Positions 1-8,947 of a stretch of 64,000 nucleotides of DNA are shown in pieces. Where the stretch lies: contig NZ_VUOD01000002.1 of assembly GCF_008386465.1 (NCBI RefSeq), forward strand, positions 1 to 64,000, in the 5' to 3' direction. The stretch's first letter is position 1; each line of letters opens with the position of its first letter. Below the pieces are notes generated by a model that ran no database searches, was not told the origin of the DNA, and was given only the letters and a program-made list of their open reading frames with translations. Made by a program: the position numbers and the translations under genes. This stretch comes from Arenimonas fontis. GTDB taxonomy: Bacteria > Pseudomonadota > Gammaproteobacteria > Xanthomonadales > Xanthomonadaceae.

Positions 1-122
1 CTTCCAGCCACCCAGCTGGGACATACAATCCACTTCGGCCACGGCCGGCCCCGTTTTGTTGCCTCGAGAACAACAATTCTGCCGGGTCGGCCGTGCGCCT
101 CTCTCCCCTCAGTTGGGAGAAG
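1..122. other. Window edge, no gene recognised
   Basis: I see no convincing coding sequence, RNA gene or repeat in this stretch before the dksA terminator. A frame that reads through it on the plus strand is the antisense of the repetitive dksA tail and has no sign of being a gene. It may hold the edge of a neighbouring gene whose body lies outside the window. Confidence 0.4.
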
Positions 123-126
123 AACC

Positions 127-165
127 AAAAAAGATCCCCCAAAGTCAGGATCGACTTTGGGGGAT
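127..165 (-). terminator. Rho-independent terminator of dksA
   Basis: A perfect 13-bp inverted repeat (134-146 against 153-165) encloses a 6-base loop. Read on the minus strand, the stem is followed after one base by six T residues (127-132). It lies about 90 bases past the dksA stop codon, with no gene between, so it is a textbook intrinsic terminator for dksA. Confidence 0.9.
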
Positions 166-254
166 TTGTCGGCACCGCAATACGGCCAGCGTTTCAACAC
201 GTTAACTTAACGGCTGGGGTATCCCGGGGCCTTGCGGTGAGCGGTCCGGGCAGG

Positions 255-1172
255 TTACTCGCCCATCTGCCGCTGGCGGTGTTCCCAGCGCTCCTGGGCA
301 TCGATGGTGCGTTCCGCGGTCAGGCGGGCTTCCAGGCGCTCCAGGCCGATTTCCTCGCCGGTGTCCACGCAGTAACCGTAGGTACCGTCCTCGATGCGCT
401 TGAGCGTGCTGTCAATCTTGTTGATCAGCTTGCGGTAGCGATCGCGGGTACGCAGCTCCAGGCTGTTCTCCGACTCGCGGCTGGCGCGCTCGGCCTCGTC
501 ACCGACGTCGCGCACTTCCTCCTTGAGGTTCTCGATCGTCTGCTTGGACTCTTCCACCAGCTCCTCCTTCCACTGCAGGAGACGGCGGCGGAAATACTCC
601 AGCTGCATCGGGTTCATGTACTCCTCGTCCGGGCTGGGCCGATAACCCGGCGGCAACTCGACCGGAGCCCGCAGCGGCACCGTCTTGATGCGTTCCAGGC
701 GCGGCTCGGCCGGCTTGACGTAACCGGCCCGCACGCCGTCGCCACGGCGCGCTGCCGGCTTGGCGGCGGGCGCCGGCTTCGGCGCGGGCACCGCCTGGGC
801 CGGTGTCGGCCTGGCCGCCGGCGCGGTCTGGACAGGGGCCGGCCGGGCGGCCTTGGCGGCCTTCTTCGCCGCGGGCGTGGCGGCCTTCGCGAGCTTCTTT
901 GCCGCCGACGTGGCGGCCTTGGCGGGCTTGGCGGCCTTCTTCACCGCTGGCTTGGCGGGCCTGGCGACCTTCTTCGCCGCCGGCTTGGCCGCCCTGGCGG
1001 GCTTGGCAGCCTTCTTGGGCGCCGGCCTGGCAACCTTCTTCGGCGCTGGCTTTGCGAGTTTCGCCGGCCTGGTCTTGGACACCGGCTTCTTCGCCACCGG
1101 CCTGGTGGCCTTGGCGGTCTTTCTGGCGGCCGCCGGCTTGGCGGCCTTCTTTGCGGTTTTCTTGGCGGCCAC
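255..1172 (-). CDS. dksA: DksA-family RNA polymerase-binding transcription factor with a histone-like N-terminal tail
   Basis: Residues about 185-305 are a DksA/TraR domain: a coiled-coil segment followed by the zinc-finger fold. DksA binds the RNA polymerase secondary channel and adjusts rRNA and stress promoters together with ppGpp. The first 170 or so residues are a low-complexity Lys/Ala/Pro tail (AAKKAAKPA-type units), like histone H1 or AlgP, making the protein about twice the length of E. coli DksA (151 residues). The four zinc-ligand positions read C268, T271, T289 and A292, so only one Cys remains and zinc binding is unlikely. The start is GTG with an AGAGGA ribosome site 10 bases upstream; an in-frame stop lies just beyond it. 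A promoter and a terminator flank it, so it is probably monocistronic. Confidence 0.92.
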   Translation of the reverse strand: MAAKKTAKKAAKPAAARKTAKATRPVAKKPVSKTRPAKLAKPAPKKVARPAPKKAAKPARAAKPAAKKVARPAKPAVKKAAKPAKAATSAAKKLAKAATPAAKKAAKAARPAPVQTAPAARPTPAQAVPAPKPAPAAKPAARRGDGVRAGYVKPAEPRLERIKTVPLRAPVELPPGYRPSPDEEYMNPMQLEYFRRRLLQWKEELVEESKQTIENLKEEVRDVGDEAERASRESENSLELRTRDRYRKLINKIDSTLKRIEDGTYGYCVDTGEEIGLERLEARLTAERTIDAQERWEHRQRQMGE

Positions 1173-1214
1173 TACGGCTTTTCCTCTCTATTCCTTGAGG
1201 CAGGAAGGCGGCGT

Positions 1215-1243
1215 GTTATAGCCTAGTCCCCCCCGAGCGGCAA
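1215..1243 (-). promoter_or_regulatory. Sigma-70-type promoter of dksA
   Basis: On the minus strand TTGCCG (1238-1243) is followed after exactly 17 bases by TATAAC (1215-1220), a good match to -35 and -10 boxes. Transcription would start near 1208, about 36 bases before the GTG of dksA. Confidence 0.7.
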
Positions 1244-1282
1244 CCTTATGCCGGTGGCCTTGCCGGCGCAATCGGCACTTTC

Positions 1283-1519
1283 GTGAAAGCCCTCGTCCTC
1301 ACCCTGCTGCGCGCATACAAGCGCTTCATCAGCCCTTTGCTGGGCCAGCGCTGCCGCTTCCATCCCAGCTGCTCCGAGTACACCATGCAGGCCGTGGACC
1401 GTTTCGGCGTCTTGCGCGGTGGCTGGTTGGGCCTGCGCCGCGTCGGCCGCTGCCATCCCCTCAATGAAGGCGGCCTGGATCCGGTTCCCGAGGTCTGGCC
1501 CCCGGAAAGGAAACCATGA
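1283..1519 (+). CDS. yidD: Membrane protein insertion efficiency factor YidD
   Basis: This 78-residue protein has the DUF37/YidD signature: an amphipathic N-terminus ([10 protein letters not shown]), the Cys-containing core [11 protein letters not shown], then the GCHP-like segment (here RCHPLNEGG). YidD works on the inner face of the membrane with YidC during protein insertion and is usually 70-90 residues. The start is GTG. Its stop codon overlaps the ATG of pyrC (ATGA), so the two are translationally coupled; that is unusual, as yidD normally sits between rnpA and yidC. Confidence 0.93.
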   Translation: MKALVLTLLRAYKRFISPLLGQRCRFHPSCSEYTMQAVDRFGVLRGGWLGLRRVGRCHPLNEGGLDPVPEVWPPERKP

Positions 1520-2850
1520 ACTCTTTCCTGATCAAGAACGCCACCCTGGTCAACGAAGGCCGGATGTTCGAGGCCGACCTGCGGGTCCGTGGCGACCGCA
1601 TCGACGAGATCGGCCCCGGCCTGACCGCCCTGCCCGGCGAACCGGTCCATGACGCCGGCGGCCACTGGCTGCTGCCCGGCGTGATCGACGCGCAGGTGCA
1701 TTTCCGCGAGCCTGGCATGGAGCACAAGGGCAACCTGGATACCGAACCGGCGGCGGCGGTGGCCGGCGGTGTCACCAGCTTCCTGGAAATGCCCAACACC
1801 CGCCCTCCGACGCTCGACAACGAGGCGCTGGAGGACAAGTACCGGCGTGCCGCCGGCCGGGCCAGGGCCAATTTCGGCTTCTACTTCGGCGCCAGCAACG
1901 ACAACCTCGAAAACGTCAAGCGCATCGACCCGAAAAGCACGCCCGGCCTGAAGATCTTCATGGGCGCATCCACTGGCAACATGCTGGTGGACGATCCAGC
2001 CATCCTGGACGCGATGTTCCGCGAATGCCCGGTTCCGATCATCACGCACTGCGAGGACACGCCGATGATCGACGCCGAGATGGCCAAGGCCCGGCAGAAG
2101 TACGGCGACGACGTCCCGGTGGACCTGCACGCCGAGATCCGCTCGCGCGAGGCCTGCATCAAGTCCACCAAGCTCGCCCTGGAACTGGCGCGCCGGCACG
2201 GTAGCCGCCTGCACGTACTGCACATCAGCACCGCCGAGGAACTGCAGCTGTTCGAACCCGGCCCGGTCGAGGACAAGCTGATCACGGCCGAGACTTGCGT
2301 GCATTTCCTGCATTTCGCCAGGCCCGACTACGCCCGCCTCGGCAACTTCATCAAGTGCAATCCCTCGATCAAGGAGGTCTCGGACCGCGCGGCGATCATC
2401 AAGGCCCTGGCCGAGGACCGGGTGGACGTGCTGGCCACCGACCACGCGCCGCACACCCTGGAAGAGAAGCAGCAGCCCTATCTGGGCGCGCCTTCCGGTC
2501 TGCCACTGGTCCAGGACTTCCTGGTGGCGGCGCTGGAGAAGGTGCACGAGGGCCATTTCGACCTGCCGCACCTGGTGAAGAAGATCTGCCACGCCCCGGC
2601 GCTGCGATTCTCGATCGCCGAGCGCGGCTTTCTGCGCGAAGGCTGGTACGCCGACCTGACCCTGGTGCAGCCGGATGCGCCCTGGACGCGCGAACGCGAC
2701 CAGGTGCTGTCGCGCTGCGGCTGGTCGCCGTTCGAGGGCCGGCAGTTCCGCTCGCGGGTGGCGGCCACCTGGGTGAACGGCCGGCTGGCCTGGGACGGCC
2801 GGCAGCTGGTCGGCGCGCCGAACGGACAGCGCCTCGCCTTCGCCCGATGA
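1516..2850 (+). CDS. pyrC: Dihydroorotase, long class I-like type
   Basis: The 444-residue amidohydrolase carries the family landmarks in order: [10 protein letters not shown], the GG(V)TSFLEMPNT segment, KIFMGASTG, a metal-binding [12 protein letters not shown], and [11 protein letters not shown] with the catalytic Asp. Dihydroorotase closes carbamoyl aspartate to dihydroorotate in pyrimidine synthesis. The first His of the usual DxHxH metal motif is Gln (DAQVH); this occurs in a known subgroup of bacterial dihydroorotases but is atypical of the textbook enzyme. ATG overlaps the yidD stop, and its own TGA overlaps the next ATG, giving a three-gene operon. pyrD, another gene of the same pathway, lies at 20.7 kb. 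Confidence 0.9.
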   Translation: MNSFLIKNATLVNEGRMFEADLRVRGDRIDEIGPGLTALPGEPVHDAGGHWLLPGVIDAQVHFREPGMEHKGNLDTEPAAAVAGGVTSFLEMPNTRPPTLDNEALEDKYRRAAGRARANFGFYFGASNDNLENVKRIDPKSTPGLKIFMGASTGNMLVDDPAILDAMFRECPVPIITHCEDTPMIDAEMAKARQKYGDDVPVDLHAEIRSREACIKSTKLALELARRHGSRLHVLHISTAEELQLFEPGPVEDKLITAETCVHFLHFARPDYARLGNFIKCNPSIKEVSDRAAIIKALAEDRVDVLATDHAPHTLEEKQQPYLGAPSGLPLVQDFLVAALEKVHEGHFDLPHLVKKICHAPALRFSIAERGFLREGWYADLTLVQPDAPWTRERDQVLSRCGWSPFEGRQFRSRVAATWVNGRLAWDGRQLVGAPNGQRLAFAR

Positions 2851-3707
2851 AGGCCACGGCGGAACGCCGCCTGCCGATGCTGGCTGGCGTATTGGCCCTG
2901 CTGGCGGCCCTGCTGGCGACGCCGGCGCCGGCATCGGACCGGCGCACCGACCTGCCCCGGCAGGTGCGCCAGGGCGACCTGGTGATCGGCACTACGGCGC
3001 CGGGGGCGCGCGTGCACTACGCCGGCCGCGAGCTGCGCGTGGACGGCCACGGCCGTTTCGTGTTCGGGGTCGGCCGCGACGAAAGCGGCCCGCTGCGCCT
3101 GGACATCACCTGGCCGGACGGTGCCGTCGAGACAGTGAGCCTGCGGGTGCTGGCGCGCGAATGGAAGATCGAGCGCGTGGACGGCGTGCCCCAGCAGACC
3201 GTGACGCCGGATCCGGAGATCGCCGCCCGCATCGCCCGCGAGCAGGCCGACGTGGCCGCTGCGCGCGAACGCGACGACCCACGCAGCGACTTCGCCACCG
3301 GCTTCCGCTGGCCGGTGACCGGCCGTGTCAGCGGCGTCTACGGCAGCCAGCGCATCTACAACGGCACGCCGCGCTCGCCGCACTCCGGACTGGACGTGGC
3401 CGCGCCGGCCGGCACCCCGGTCCGGGCGCCGGCGCCGGGCATCGTCACCTTCGCCAGGCCCGATCTCTACCTGACCGGCGGCACCGTGCTGATAGACCAC
3501 GGCCATGGCGTCAGCTCGAACTTCCTGCACCTCAGCCGCCTCGACGTGAAGGTCGGCGACCGGGTCGAGGCCGGCCAGGTGATCGGCGCGGTTGGTGCCA
3601 CCGGCCGGGCCACCGGCCCGCACATGCACTGGGGCGTGAACTGGTTCGACGTGCGGGTGGACCCGCAGACCCTGGTGGACCCGGGCGAGAACCGGCCGGC
3701 GAGGTGA
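2847..3707 (+). CDS. Exported M23-family (LytM-type) peptidoglycan endopeptidase
   Basis: The 286-residue protein starts at an ATG overlapping the pyrC stop and opens with a signal peptide of about 28 residues (LALLAALLATPAPAS). A beta-rich region follows, then a C-terminal M23 domain with the zinc-binding HSGLD and HMHW motifs and the LIDHGHGVSSNFLHL segment. Both metal sites are intact, so it is probably an active endopeptidase that cuts peptidoglycan cross-links, not a degenerate EnvC/NlpD activator. The partner yidD suggests an envelope link, pyrC does not. It ends 13 bases before the convergent folE2 stop. Confidence 0.9.
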   Translation: MKATAERRLPMLAGVLALLAALLATPAPASDRRTDLPRQVRQGDLVIGTTAPGARVHYAGRELRVDGHGRFVFGVGRDESGPLRLDITWPDGAVETVSLRVLAREWKIERVDGVPQQTVTPDPEIAARIAREQADVAAARERDDPRSDFATGFRWPVTGRVSGVYGSQRIYNGTPRSPHSGLDVAAPAGTPVRAPAPGIVTFARPDLYLTGGTVLIDHGHGVSSNFLHLSRLDVKVGDRVEAGQVIGAVGATGRATGPHMHWGVNWFDVRVDPQTLVDPGENRPAR

Positions 3708-3720
3708 AGGCCCGCCGCGC

Positions 3721-4695
3721 TCAGCGCGGCAACAGTCCCTCCGGCACCGCGCTGTAGCCGCCGGGCAGACCCTTGCTGGTGACGGCAACGGCGTCGTGCG
3801 GATGCAGGCTCTCCTGGTGGACCACCCGGGCCCAGAAATCGCTGATCCGCTCGTCCTGCGCCAGGGCGGCCTGGATGCGCCGGGCAGCGTCCTCGCAAAA
3901 CATCAGGTTCTGGCCATTGAGCAGGGCGAAGGCCTGCTCGTCGGCCCGCTTCACCGCAGTCTGCACTGGCGTACGCAAGGCCTGCTCGACCCGGTCGATC
4001 AGGGCCACGATCGGGAAATCCCGGAAGGACGGCACCAGCCGTACCTTCACTTCGGCCAGGCTGCGCTGGCTGTGCGGCGTGGCGCGGATACCGCGTTCAC
4101 TGCCCAGCCAGGCCAACACGGCTTCGCGATCCAGGGGCGCGCCATCGGCAAAATCGGCCTGGAACTGCTCCTGGATCAGCTGCCGGGCCAAGGCCGCCGA
4201 ACAGGGACAGGTACTGGAATAGGTGACTTCCACGGCCAGCTCCAGGGCGAAATGGCCTCGCTCCATGACGCCGGTCAGGCGCACGGGGTAGGCGCGCCAG
4301 CCACTGTTCTCGCTGGCCAGGGCTGGCCGGCGCACCAGGTGCTCGAAACGGATCGACACCATGGCACGGTCGCTGAGCTCGGCATGGGAATCCAGGAAGT
4401 CGCGCAGCAGCCTGCGCAGCGAACAGGGTGTCAGCGGCTCGGCCGACAGCGCCCTGTCCACATGCAGGTACAGCCGCGACATGTGGATGCCGCGGACCTC
4501 GGGCCGGGTCAGGTTGACGAAGGCATTGACCCGGGCGCCGCTGCCCACCGGACGGCCATCGTCTCCATTCAGGACGACGGGCATCTCGATCTCGCCCATG
4601 CCCACCCAATCCAGCAGCCCGGCCTGAGCCGGACGCGCGTCGGCGGCAACGTCGGGCATCACCCGGGCGGCATTGTCTTGATTGGTCGGGGCCAC
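3721..4695 (-). CDS. folE2: GTP cyclohydrolase FolE2 (type IB)
   Basis: The 324-residue protein matches the FolE2/COG1469 family: a central VNLTRPEVRGIHMSRL segment, then the zinc/catalytic Cys region (STCPCSAALA) and the Glu/His-rich C-terminus with the PHSQRS motif. It makes dihydroneopterin triphosphate from GTP, the first step of folate and of queuosine synthesis, and can replace the zinc-dependent FolE under zinc limitation. The GTG start is preceded by AGGAG with 6-base spacing. It is convergent with the peptidase; a 7-bp stem (3714-3720 with 3724-3730) lies across the stop codon. Confidence 0.93.
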   Translation of the reverse strand: MAPTNQDNAARVMPDVAADARPAQAGLLDWVGMGEIEMPVVLNGDDGRPVGSGARVNAFVNLTRPEVRGIHMSRLYLHVDRALSAEPLTPCSLRRLLRDFLDSHAELSDRAMVSIRFEHLVRRPALASENSGWRAYPVRLTGVMERGHFALELAVEVTYSSTCPCSAALARQLIQEQFQADFADGAPLDREAVLAWLGSERGIRATPHSQRSLAEVKVRLVPSFRDFPIVALIDRVEQALRTPVQTAVKRADEQAFALLNGQNLMFCEDAARRIQAALAQDERISDFWARVVHQESLHPHDAVAVTSKGLPGGYSAVPEGLLPR

Positions 4696-4796
4696 GGCGA
4701 CTCTCCTGTGAAAGAACGGTCTCAGGCTAGGTGTTGGCGGGTGCAGGCTACGTCAAGTCGCGGCGTCGGGCACGGAACGGGACGCAACGGTCCGTC

Positions 4797-5567
4797 TCAG
4801 CGTGCCCGTGCCAGGCGCCAGGCCCGAAGTACGGTGGGCAGGGCTGCCGGAGCATCGAAACGCGGCCCACGCGCCAGGCGTCCCAGCCTGGCCCGATCGA
4901 AGCCGGTGCGCAGGCGCCGGAACAGGGCCTGGCCGGGCTTCGGGGACGGCAGTACCGCCTGCAGCTCCCGGCCCCAATCGCGCAACAGGGCGCCACCACG
5001 CCCTGCCGCCACCGCACTGGCGTCCAGGCCATGCCGCGCGAGCAGATGCAGCGGCAACCGCGCCTGGTCCTCGGCCCCGAGCCCTTCGGGCAAGCGATGC
5101 AGCAGCAAGTGCACTGCAACGGCCCCGGCGTCGCCGACCTCGGCACCGAACAGGGCGGCCTCGGCGTTCGCCAGGGCTTCGGCCAGGGGCCTGAGCTGGG
5201 CCAGGGCTGCTGCGGTGTCGCCGGGCCGGCCGGCTTCCGCGGTGGCGGTGGCAAGCACGGCCGAGGCCAGGGCCGGCCATGGCACCGCCGCCTCCTGCAG
5301 TGCCGCCGCCAGCGGGTGCCTGCCCTGCCCGTCGGCCAAGGCCAGCAGCTCCTCGGCCCACCAGCGACTCTTGGCGGCGGTCACCGCGGGATCGCTGAGC
5401 TCGAAAACGGCCTCACGCAACTCGTGCACCAGGGCTCCCCAGGCACGGAAGCGCAGGCGCTCGGCCGATGGACAGAACGGTTCGGCCAGTGCCATCTCCG
5501 GTTCGCGCCGCTGCCATTTGGCCACGAAATGGTCCAAGGCACCGTGGTCGGGCGTGCGCGCGCTCAT
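4797..5567 (-). CDS. Squalene/phytoene synthase-like protein, probably non-catalytic
   Basis: The 256-residue product resembles the trans-isoprenyl diphosphate synthase head-to-head family, notably the segment SDPAVTAAKSRWWAEEL near residue 45-60. Neither of the two Asp-rich motifs that bind the diphosphate magnesium ions can be seen, so it is closer to the NDUFAF6-like members than to a true squalene synthase. The ATG at 5567 overlaps the gph stop by 4 bases; a longer frame upstream is inside gph. It is the last gene of the operon mtaD-like/ubiG/gph. Its role is unknown; neighbours suggest quinone or membrane metabolism. Confidence 0.75.
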   Translation of the reverse strand: MSARTPDHGALDHFVAKWQRREPEMALAEPFCPSAERLRFRAWGALVHELREAVFELSDPAVTAAKSRWWAEELLALADGQGRHPLAAALQEAAVPWPALASAVLATATAEAGRPGDTAAALAQLRPLAEALANAEAALFGAEVGDAGAVAVHLLLHRLPEGLGAEDQARLPLHLLARHGLDASAVAAGRGGALLRDWGRELQAVLPSPKPGQALFRRLRTGFDRARLGRLARGPRFDAPAALPTVLRAWRLARAR

Positions 5568-6232
5568 GCCGGCAGGTGTCCGATCAGCTCGCGGGCGGTT
5601 TCGCAATCGAGGTCGGCGCCCCAGGCGCGCGGATCCTCGCCGTCCTCGCGGTATCCCCACAAGGCCGTCGCCACCGGCATGCCGGCCGCCCGCGCCGCCT
5701 GCACATCGCGCAGGTCGTCGCCGACATACAGGGCCTGGTCCGGAGCGATGGCCAGACGTTCGCAAGCGAATAACAGGGTGGCCGGATCCGGCTTGCGGCT
5801 CGGCAAGGTATCGCCGGCCACTAGCACGGCGCAGCGCCTGCCCCAGCCGAAGCCCTCGACCACGCCCTCGGCCAGCCAGCCGGGCTTGTTGGTGACGATG
5901 CCCCAGCGCAGCCCCCGTCCCTCGATCGCGGCCAGCAGGTCGGTGATGCCGTCGAACAGGGTGCTGCGTTCGGCAAGGGCCTTGGAGTATTCCTGCAGGA
6001 ATTCCGGCAGCAGGGCTTCGCGCTCGGCCTCGGTCAGGTCGGGCGCCGCCACCGCCAGCATGGCCCGGCCGCCCTTGGAGACCACCTGGCGCAGGCGCGA
6101 TTCCGCCACTTCCGCGCGCCCCAGGCGGCGCATCACCCGGTTCATCGCGTCGCAGAGGTCGGGCGCGCTGTCCACCAGGGTGCCGTCGAGGTCGAACAGC
6201 ACGGCCTGCAGCCGGCCATTGCCGCCAGTCAT
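5564..6232 (-). CDS. gph: Phosphoglycolate phosphatase-type HAD hydrolase
   Basis: The 222-residue protein shows the HAD motifs in order: [11 protein letters not shown] with the nucleophile Asp near residue 17, VTNKPG with the motif II Thr, KPDP with the motif III Lys, and VGDDLRD with the acidic pair. It matches Gph of Xanthomonadales, which removes phosphate from 2-phosphoglycolate formed in DNA repair. Start and stop both overlap neighbouring genes (ubiG before, squalene-synthase-like after), so it is co-translated with them. In many gammaproteobacteria gph also follows ubiG. Confidence 0.93.
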   Translation of the reverse strand: MTGGNGRLQAVLFDLDGTLVDSAPDLCDAMNRVMRRLGRAEVAESRLRQVVSKGGRAMLAVAAPDLTEAEREALLPEFLQEYSKALAERSTLFDGITDLLAAIEGRGLRWGIVTNKPGWLAEGVVEGFGWGRRCAVLVAGDTLPSRKPDPATLLFACERLAIAPDQALYVGDDLRDVQAARAAGMPVATALWGYREDGEDPRAWGADLDCETARELIGHLPA

Positions 6233-6939
6233 GCCGGCCTCACCGCGCAGGCCAGGTAGTTCACCGCGGTATGGCCGCCAACCGAGGCGCGCCGGCGCAG
6301 CGGGTCGTAGTGCAGGCCGCTGACGTCCTCCAGCTGCAGGCCGGCCGCCCGCAACCAGGCCGCCAGCTCCGAAGGACGGATGAACTGCTTGTAGTGGTGG
6401 GTGCCTCGCGGCAACAGCCGGGCCAGATATTCGGCGCCGACGATGGCCAGGGCGAAGGCCGCCGGCGTGCGGTTGAGCGTGGACAGGACCAGGCGGCCGC
6501 CGGGCTTTAGCAGGGCCGCGCAGGCGCGCAGCACCGAGCCAGGGTCGGGTACGTGCTCGAGCATCTCCATGCAGGCGATGGCGTCAAAGCTCGCGGGCTC
6601 CGCCGCCGCAAGATCTTCCGCTGAGGCCAGCCGGTAGTCCACTTCCAGACCCGATTCCAGCAGGTGCAGCTTCGCCACATCCACCAGGTCGGGCGACAGG
6701 TCGGCGCCGACCACGCGCGCGCCTTCGCGGGCCATCGCCTCACTGAGCAGTCCACCGCCGCAGCCCAGATCGAGCACGCGAGCACCGGCCAGATCCACAT
6801 GCCGGCGCACATAAGCCAGGCGGGCCGGGTTGAGTTCGTGCAACGGCCGCTGCGGGCCCTGTGGGTCCCACCAGCGGGCGGCCAGGGCGCCGAACTTCTG
6901 CAGCTCGGCCGGACTGGCATTGGCCTGGACGCGCCTCAC
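6229..6939 (-). CDS. ubiG: Ubiquinone biosynthesis O-methyltransferase UbiG
   Basis: The 236-residue protein has the class I methyltransferase fold with SAM motif [16 protein letters not shown], then VGADLS, and the UbiG-specific [19 protein letters not shown] near the N-terminus and [13 protein letters not shown] near the end. It catalyses both O-methylation steps of ubiquinone synthesis. I chose the GTG at 6939, which overlaps the stop of the upstream hydrolase (GTGA) and gives the usual length; the frame extends further only by reading through that gene. It is co-translated with gph. Confidence 0.95.
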   Translation of the reverse strand: MRRVQANASPAELQKFGALAARWWDPQGPQRPLHELNPARLAYVRRHVDLAGARVLDLGCGGGLLSEAMAREGARVVGADLSPDLVDVAKLHLLESGLEVDYRLASAEDLAAAEPASFDAIACMEMLEHVPDPGSVLRACAALLKPGGRLVLSTLNRTPAAFALAIVGAEYLARLLPRGTHHYKQFIRPSELAAWLRAAGLQLEDVSGLHYDPLRRRASVGGHTAVNYLACAVRPA

Positions 6940-8282
6940 GCGCCCCCCGGAATCGCCGCGATGCGCTCGCGCCAGCGGCGCGCCTTGGCGCGCAGGGTTT
7001 CGACGTCGATGTCCAGCAGGCGGCCTTCGCGCAGGCGCAGGCGGCCGGCGGTCCAGACCTCGCTGACCTGGTGCCTGCCGGTGGCGTAAACCAGCTGCGA
7101 CACCACGTGGTGCAGCGGCTGGGTTTCCAGCGGGCTCAGGTCCACCATGGTCAGGTCGGCCCACTTTCCGGGCTCGATCGATCCGATCTGCTCGCCCAGG
7201 CCCATGGCGCGGGCGCCGCCGAGGGTGGCGGCACGCAGGGCGCTGGCGGCGTCCATGGCCGAGGCGTCGCCGCTGACCCCCTTGGCCAGCAGGGCCGCAG
7301 TTCGCATTTCGCCGAACATGTCCAGATCGTTGTTGCTGGCGCAACCGTCGGTGCCGATCGCCAGGTTGACGCCGGCGGCCAGCAGCTTCGCGCTGGGGCA
7401 GAAGCCCGAGGCCAGCTTGAGATTGGATTCCGGACAATGCACCACCGAGACGCCGCGGTTGGCGCACAGGGCAATCTCCTGCTCGTTGAGATCGGTCATG
7501 TGCACGGCCATCAGCCGGTCGTTGACCAGACCCAGGCGCTCCAGCCGGGCCAGCTGGCGCATGCCGTGCTTCTGCAGCGCCTCGATGTTCTCGTGTGCGG
7601 TCTCATGGATATGGCAATGCACCACCAGGTCGAGCTGGTCGGCCAACATGCGGATGCGCTCGAAACCCGCGTCACTGACCGTGTAGGGCGCGTGCGGCAC
7701 GAAACACAGGGAAACGGTCGCATCGCGCCGCCAGTTGTCGTGCACTTCCAGGGCCTTGTCGAAGTACTCGTCCTGGGTGCGGGCCCAGGCGGTCGGGAAA
7801 TCGATCACCGGCAAGCCGACCAGTGCGCGGAAGCCCAGGCGCGAATAGGTGCTGGCCTGGGCGTCCGGGAAAAAGTAGTTCTCGGCGCAGGCGGTGATGC
7901 CGCCGCGCAGCATTTCCGCCACCGCCAGCTCGATACCGTCGGCGACGAAGTCCGGGCCTATCACCTGGCCCTCGATCGGCCAGATGTGTTCCTGCAGCCA
8001 GGTCATCAGCGGCAGGTCGTCGGCGACCCCGCGCAGCAGGGTCATGGGATTGTGGCAGTGGGCATTGACCAGGCCCGGAATCAGCACCCCGTCCGGGTGG
8101 ACAACCCGCTCGACCGGCTGGAAACGTTCGCGGGCCTGCCCGCTCGGCATCAAGGCCAGGATGCGCCCCCCACGCACGGCCACGGCGTGGTCGGTCAGGA
8201 CCAGGCCATGCGGTTCGACCGGGACGACCCAGCCGGCCTCGATCAGCAGGTCGCAGCTTTCCTGCGCGGGCGCCCCGGCCAT
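6936..8282 (-). CDS. mtaD: TRZ/ATZ-type amidohydrolase, probable 5'-methylthioadenosine deaminase
   Basis: The 448-residue enzyme carries all the metal-dependent deaminase landmarks: NAHCHNPM (HxH), the HCHIHE region, AVHMTDL, and the C-terminal [13 protein letters not shown] with the catalytic Asp. It belongs to the group that deaminates 5'-methylthioadenosine or S-adenosylhomocysteine. A Pseudomonas-type methylthioinosine phosphorylase at 39.9 kb in this window would use the product of methylthioadenosine deamination, which supports that substrate. It lies 4 bases after efp and overlaps the start of ubiG. The exact substrate is inference. Confidence 0.85.
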   Translation of the reverse strand: MAGAPAQESCDLLIEAGWVVPVEPHGLVLTDHAVAVRGGRILALMPSGQARERFQPVERVVHPDGVLIPGLVNAHCHNPMTLLRGVADDLPLMTWLQEHIWPIEGQVIGPDFVADGIELAVAEMLRGGITACAENYFFPDAQASTYSRLGFRALVGLPVIDFPTAWARTQDEYFDKALEVHDNWRRDATVSLCFVPHAPYTVSDAGFERIRMLADQLDLVVHCHIHETAHENIEALQKHGMRQLARLERLGLVNDRLMAVHMTDLNEQEIALCANRGVSVVHCPESNLKLASGFCPSAKLLAAGVNLAIGTDGCASNNDLDMFGEMRTAALLAKGVSGDASAMDAASALRAATLGGARAMGLGEQIGSIEPGKWADLTMVDLSPLETQPLHHVVSQLVYATGRHQVSEVWTAGRLRLREGRLLDIDVETLRAKARRWRERIAAIPGGA

Positions 8283-8286
8283 GCCC

Positions 8287-8853
8287 TCACTTCACCCTCG
8301 AGACGTATTCGCCGGAGCGGGTGTCCACCTTGATCACCTCGTCCTGGTTTACGAACAGGGGAACCCGCACCACGGCACCGGTTTCCAGGGTGGCCGGCTT
8401 GCCGCCGCCACCGGAGGTGTCGCCGCGCAGGCCGGGGTCGGTCTCGACCACCTTGAGCTCGACGAAGTTGGGCGGGGTGACCGCGATCGGCGTGCCGTTC
8501 CACAGGGTGACCACGCAGGGCTCCTCGCCCTTGAGCCACTTGGCGGCATCGCCGACGCCGTTCTTGTCGGCCTGCACCTGCTCGAAGGTCTCCTGCTGCA
8601 TGAAATGCCAGAACTCGCCGTCGGAATAGAGGAACTGCATGTCGGTATCCACCACGTCGGCCGCTTCGACCGAATCGGTGGATTTGAGGGTGATTTCCTG
8701 CACCCGACCGGACTTGATGTAGCGGTACTGCACGCGAGTGAAGGCCTGGCCCTTGCCCGGCTTGACGTACTCGGTGTCGGTGATCACGCACGGCTCGCCG
8801 TTAACGATGATCTTCATGCCCTTCTTGACGTCGTTCATGCCATAGCTGGCCAT
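8287..8853 (-). CDS. efp: Translation elongation factor P
   Basis: The 188-residue protein is a complete three-domain EF-P. It binds between the P and E sites and relieves stalling at consecutive prolines. Lysine 34, in the PGKGQA loop, is the residue that receives beta-lysine in the EpmA/EpmB system. I chose the ATG at 8853, which has AGGAG upstream; the frame runs on into the intergenic region without support. epmB, which makes the beta-lysine, is transcribed divergently 94 bases away, so modification enzyme and target share a control region. Confidence 0.97.
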   Translation of the reverse strand: MASYGMNDVKKGMKIIVNGEPCVITDTEYVKPGKGQAFTRVQYRYIKSGRVQEITLKSTDSVEAADVVDTDMQFLYSDGEFWHFMQQETFEQVQADKNGVGDAAKWLKGEEPCVVTLWNGTPIAVTPPNFVELKVVETDPGLRGDTSGGGGKPATLETGAVVRVPLFVNQDEVIKVDTRSGEYVSRVK

Positions 8854-8947
8854 GCGTAGCTCCTGCGGTATCGTGGCCGCCGCGGCGGACGGCCAGGCTT
8901 TAGAATGTGGGGCCCAGACGGCCCGCCGGGCCGTTCCGGAGCCCGAC

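Noticed and set aside
255-760. An AlgP/histone-H1-like nucleoid protein instead of DksA
   Set aside because: The C-terminal 120 residues are a clear DksA coiled coil and zinc-finger fold; only the tail is H1-like.
93-1226. Long plus-strand open frames across dksA
   Set aside because: They mirror the GCC/GGC-rich Lys/Ala repeats of dksA on the other strand and show low-complexity Leu/Gly/Arg content, with no ribosome site or family match.
3714-3730. Terminator between the peptidase and folE2
   Set aside because: The 7-bp stem has a 3-base loop, no T run and covers the folE2 stop codon; it is too weak to claim.
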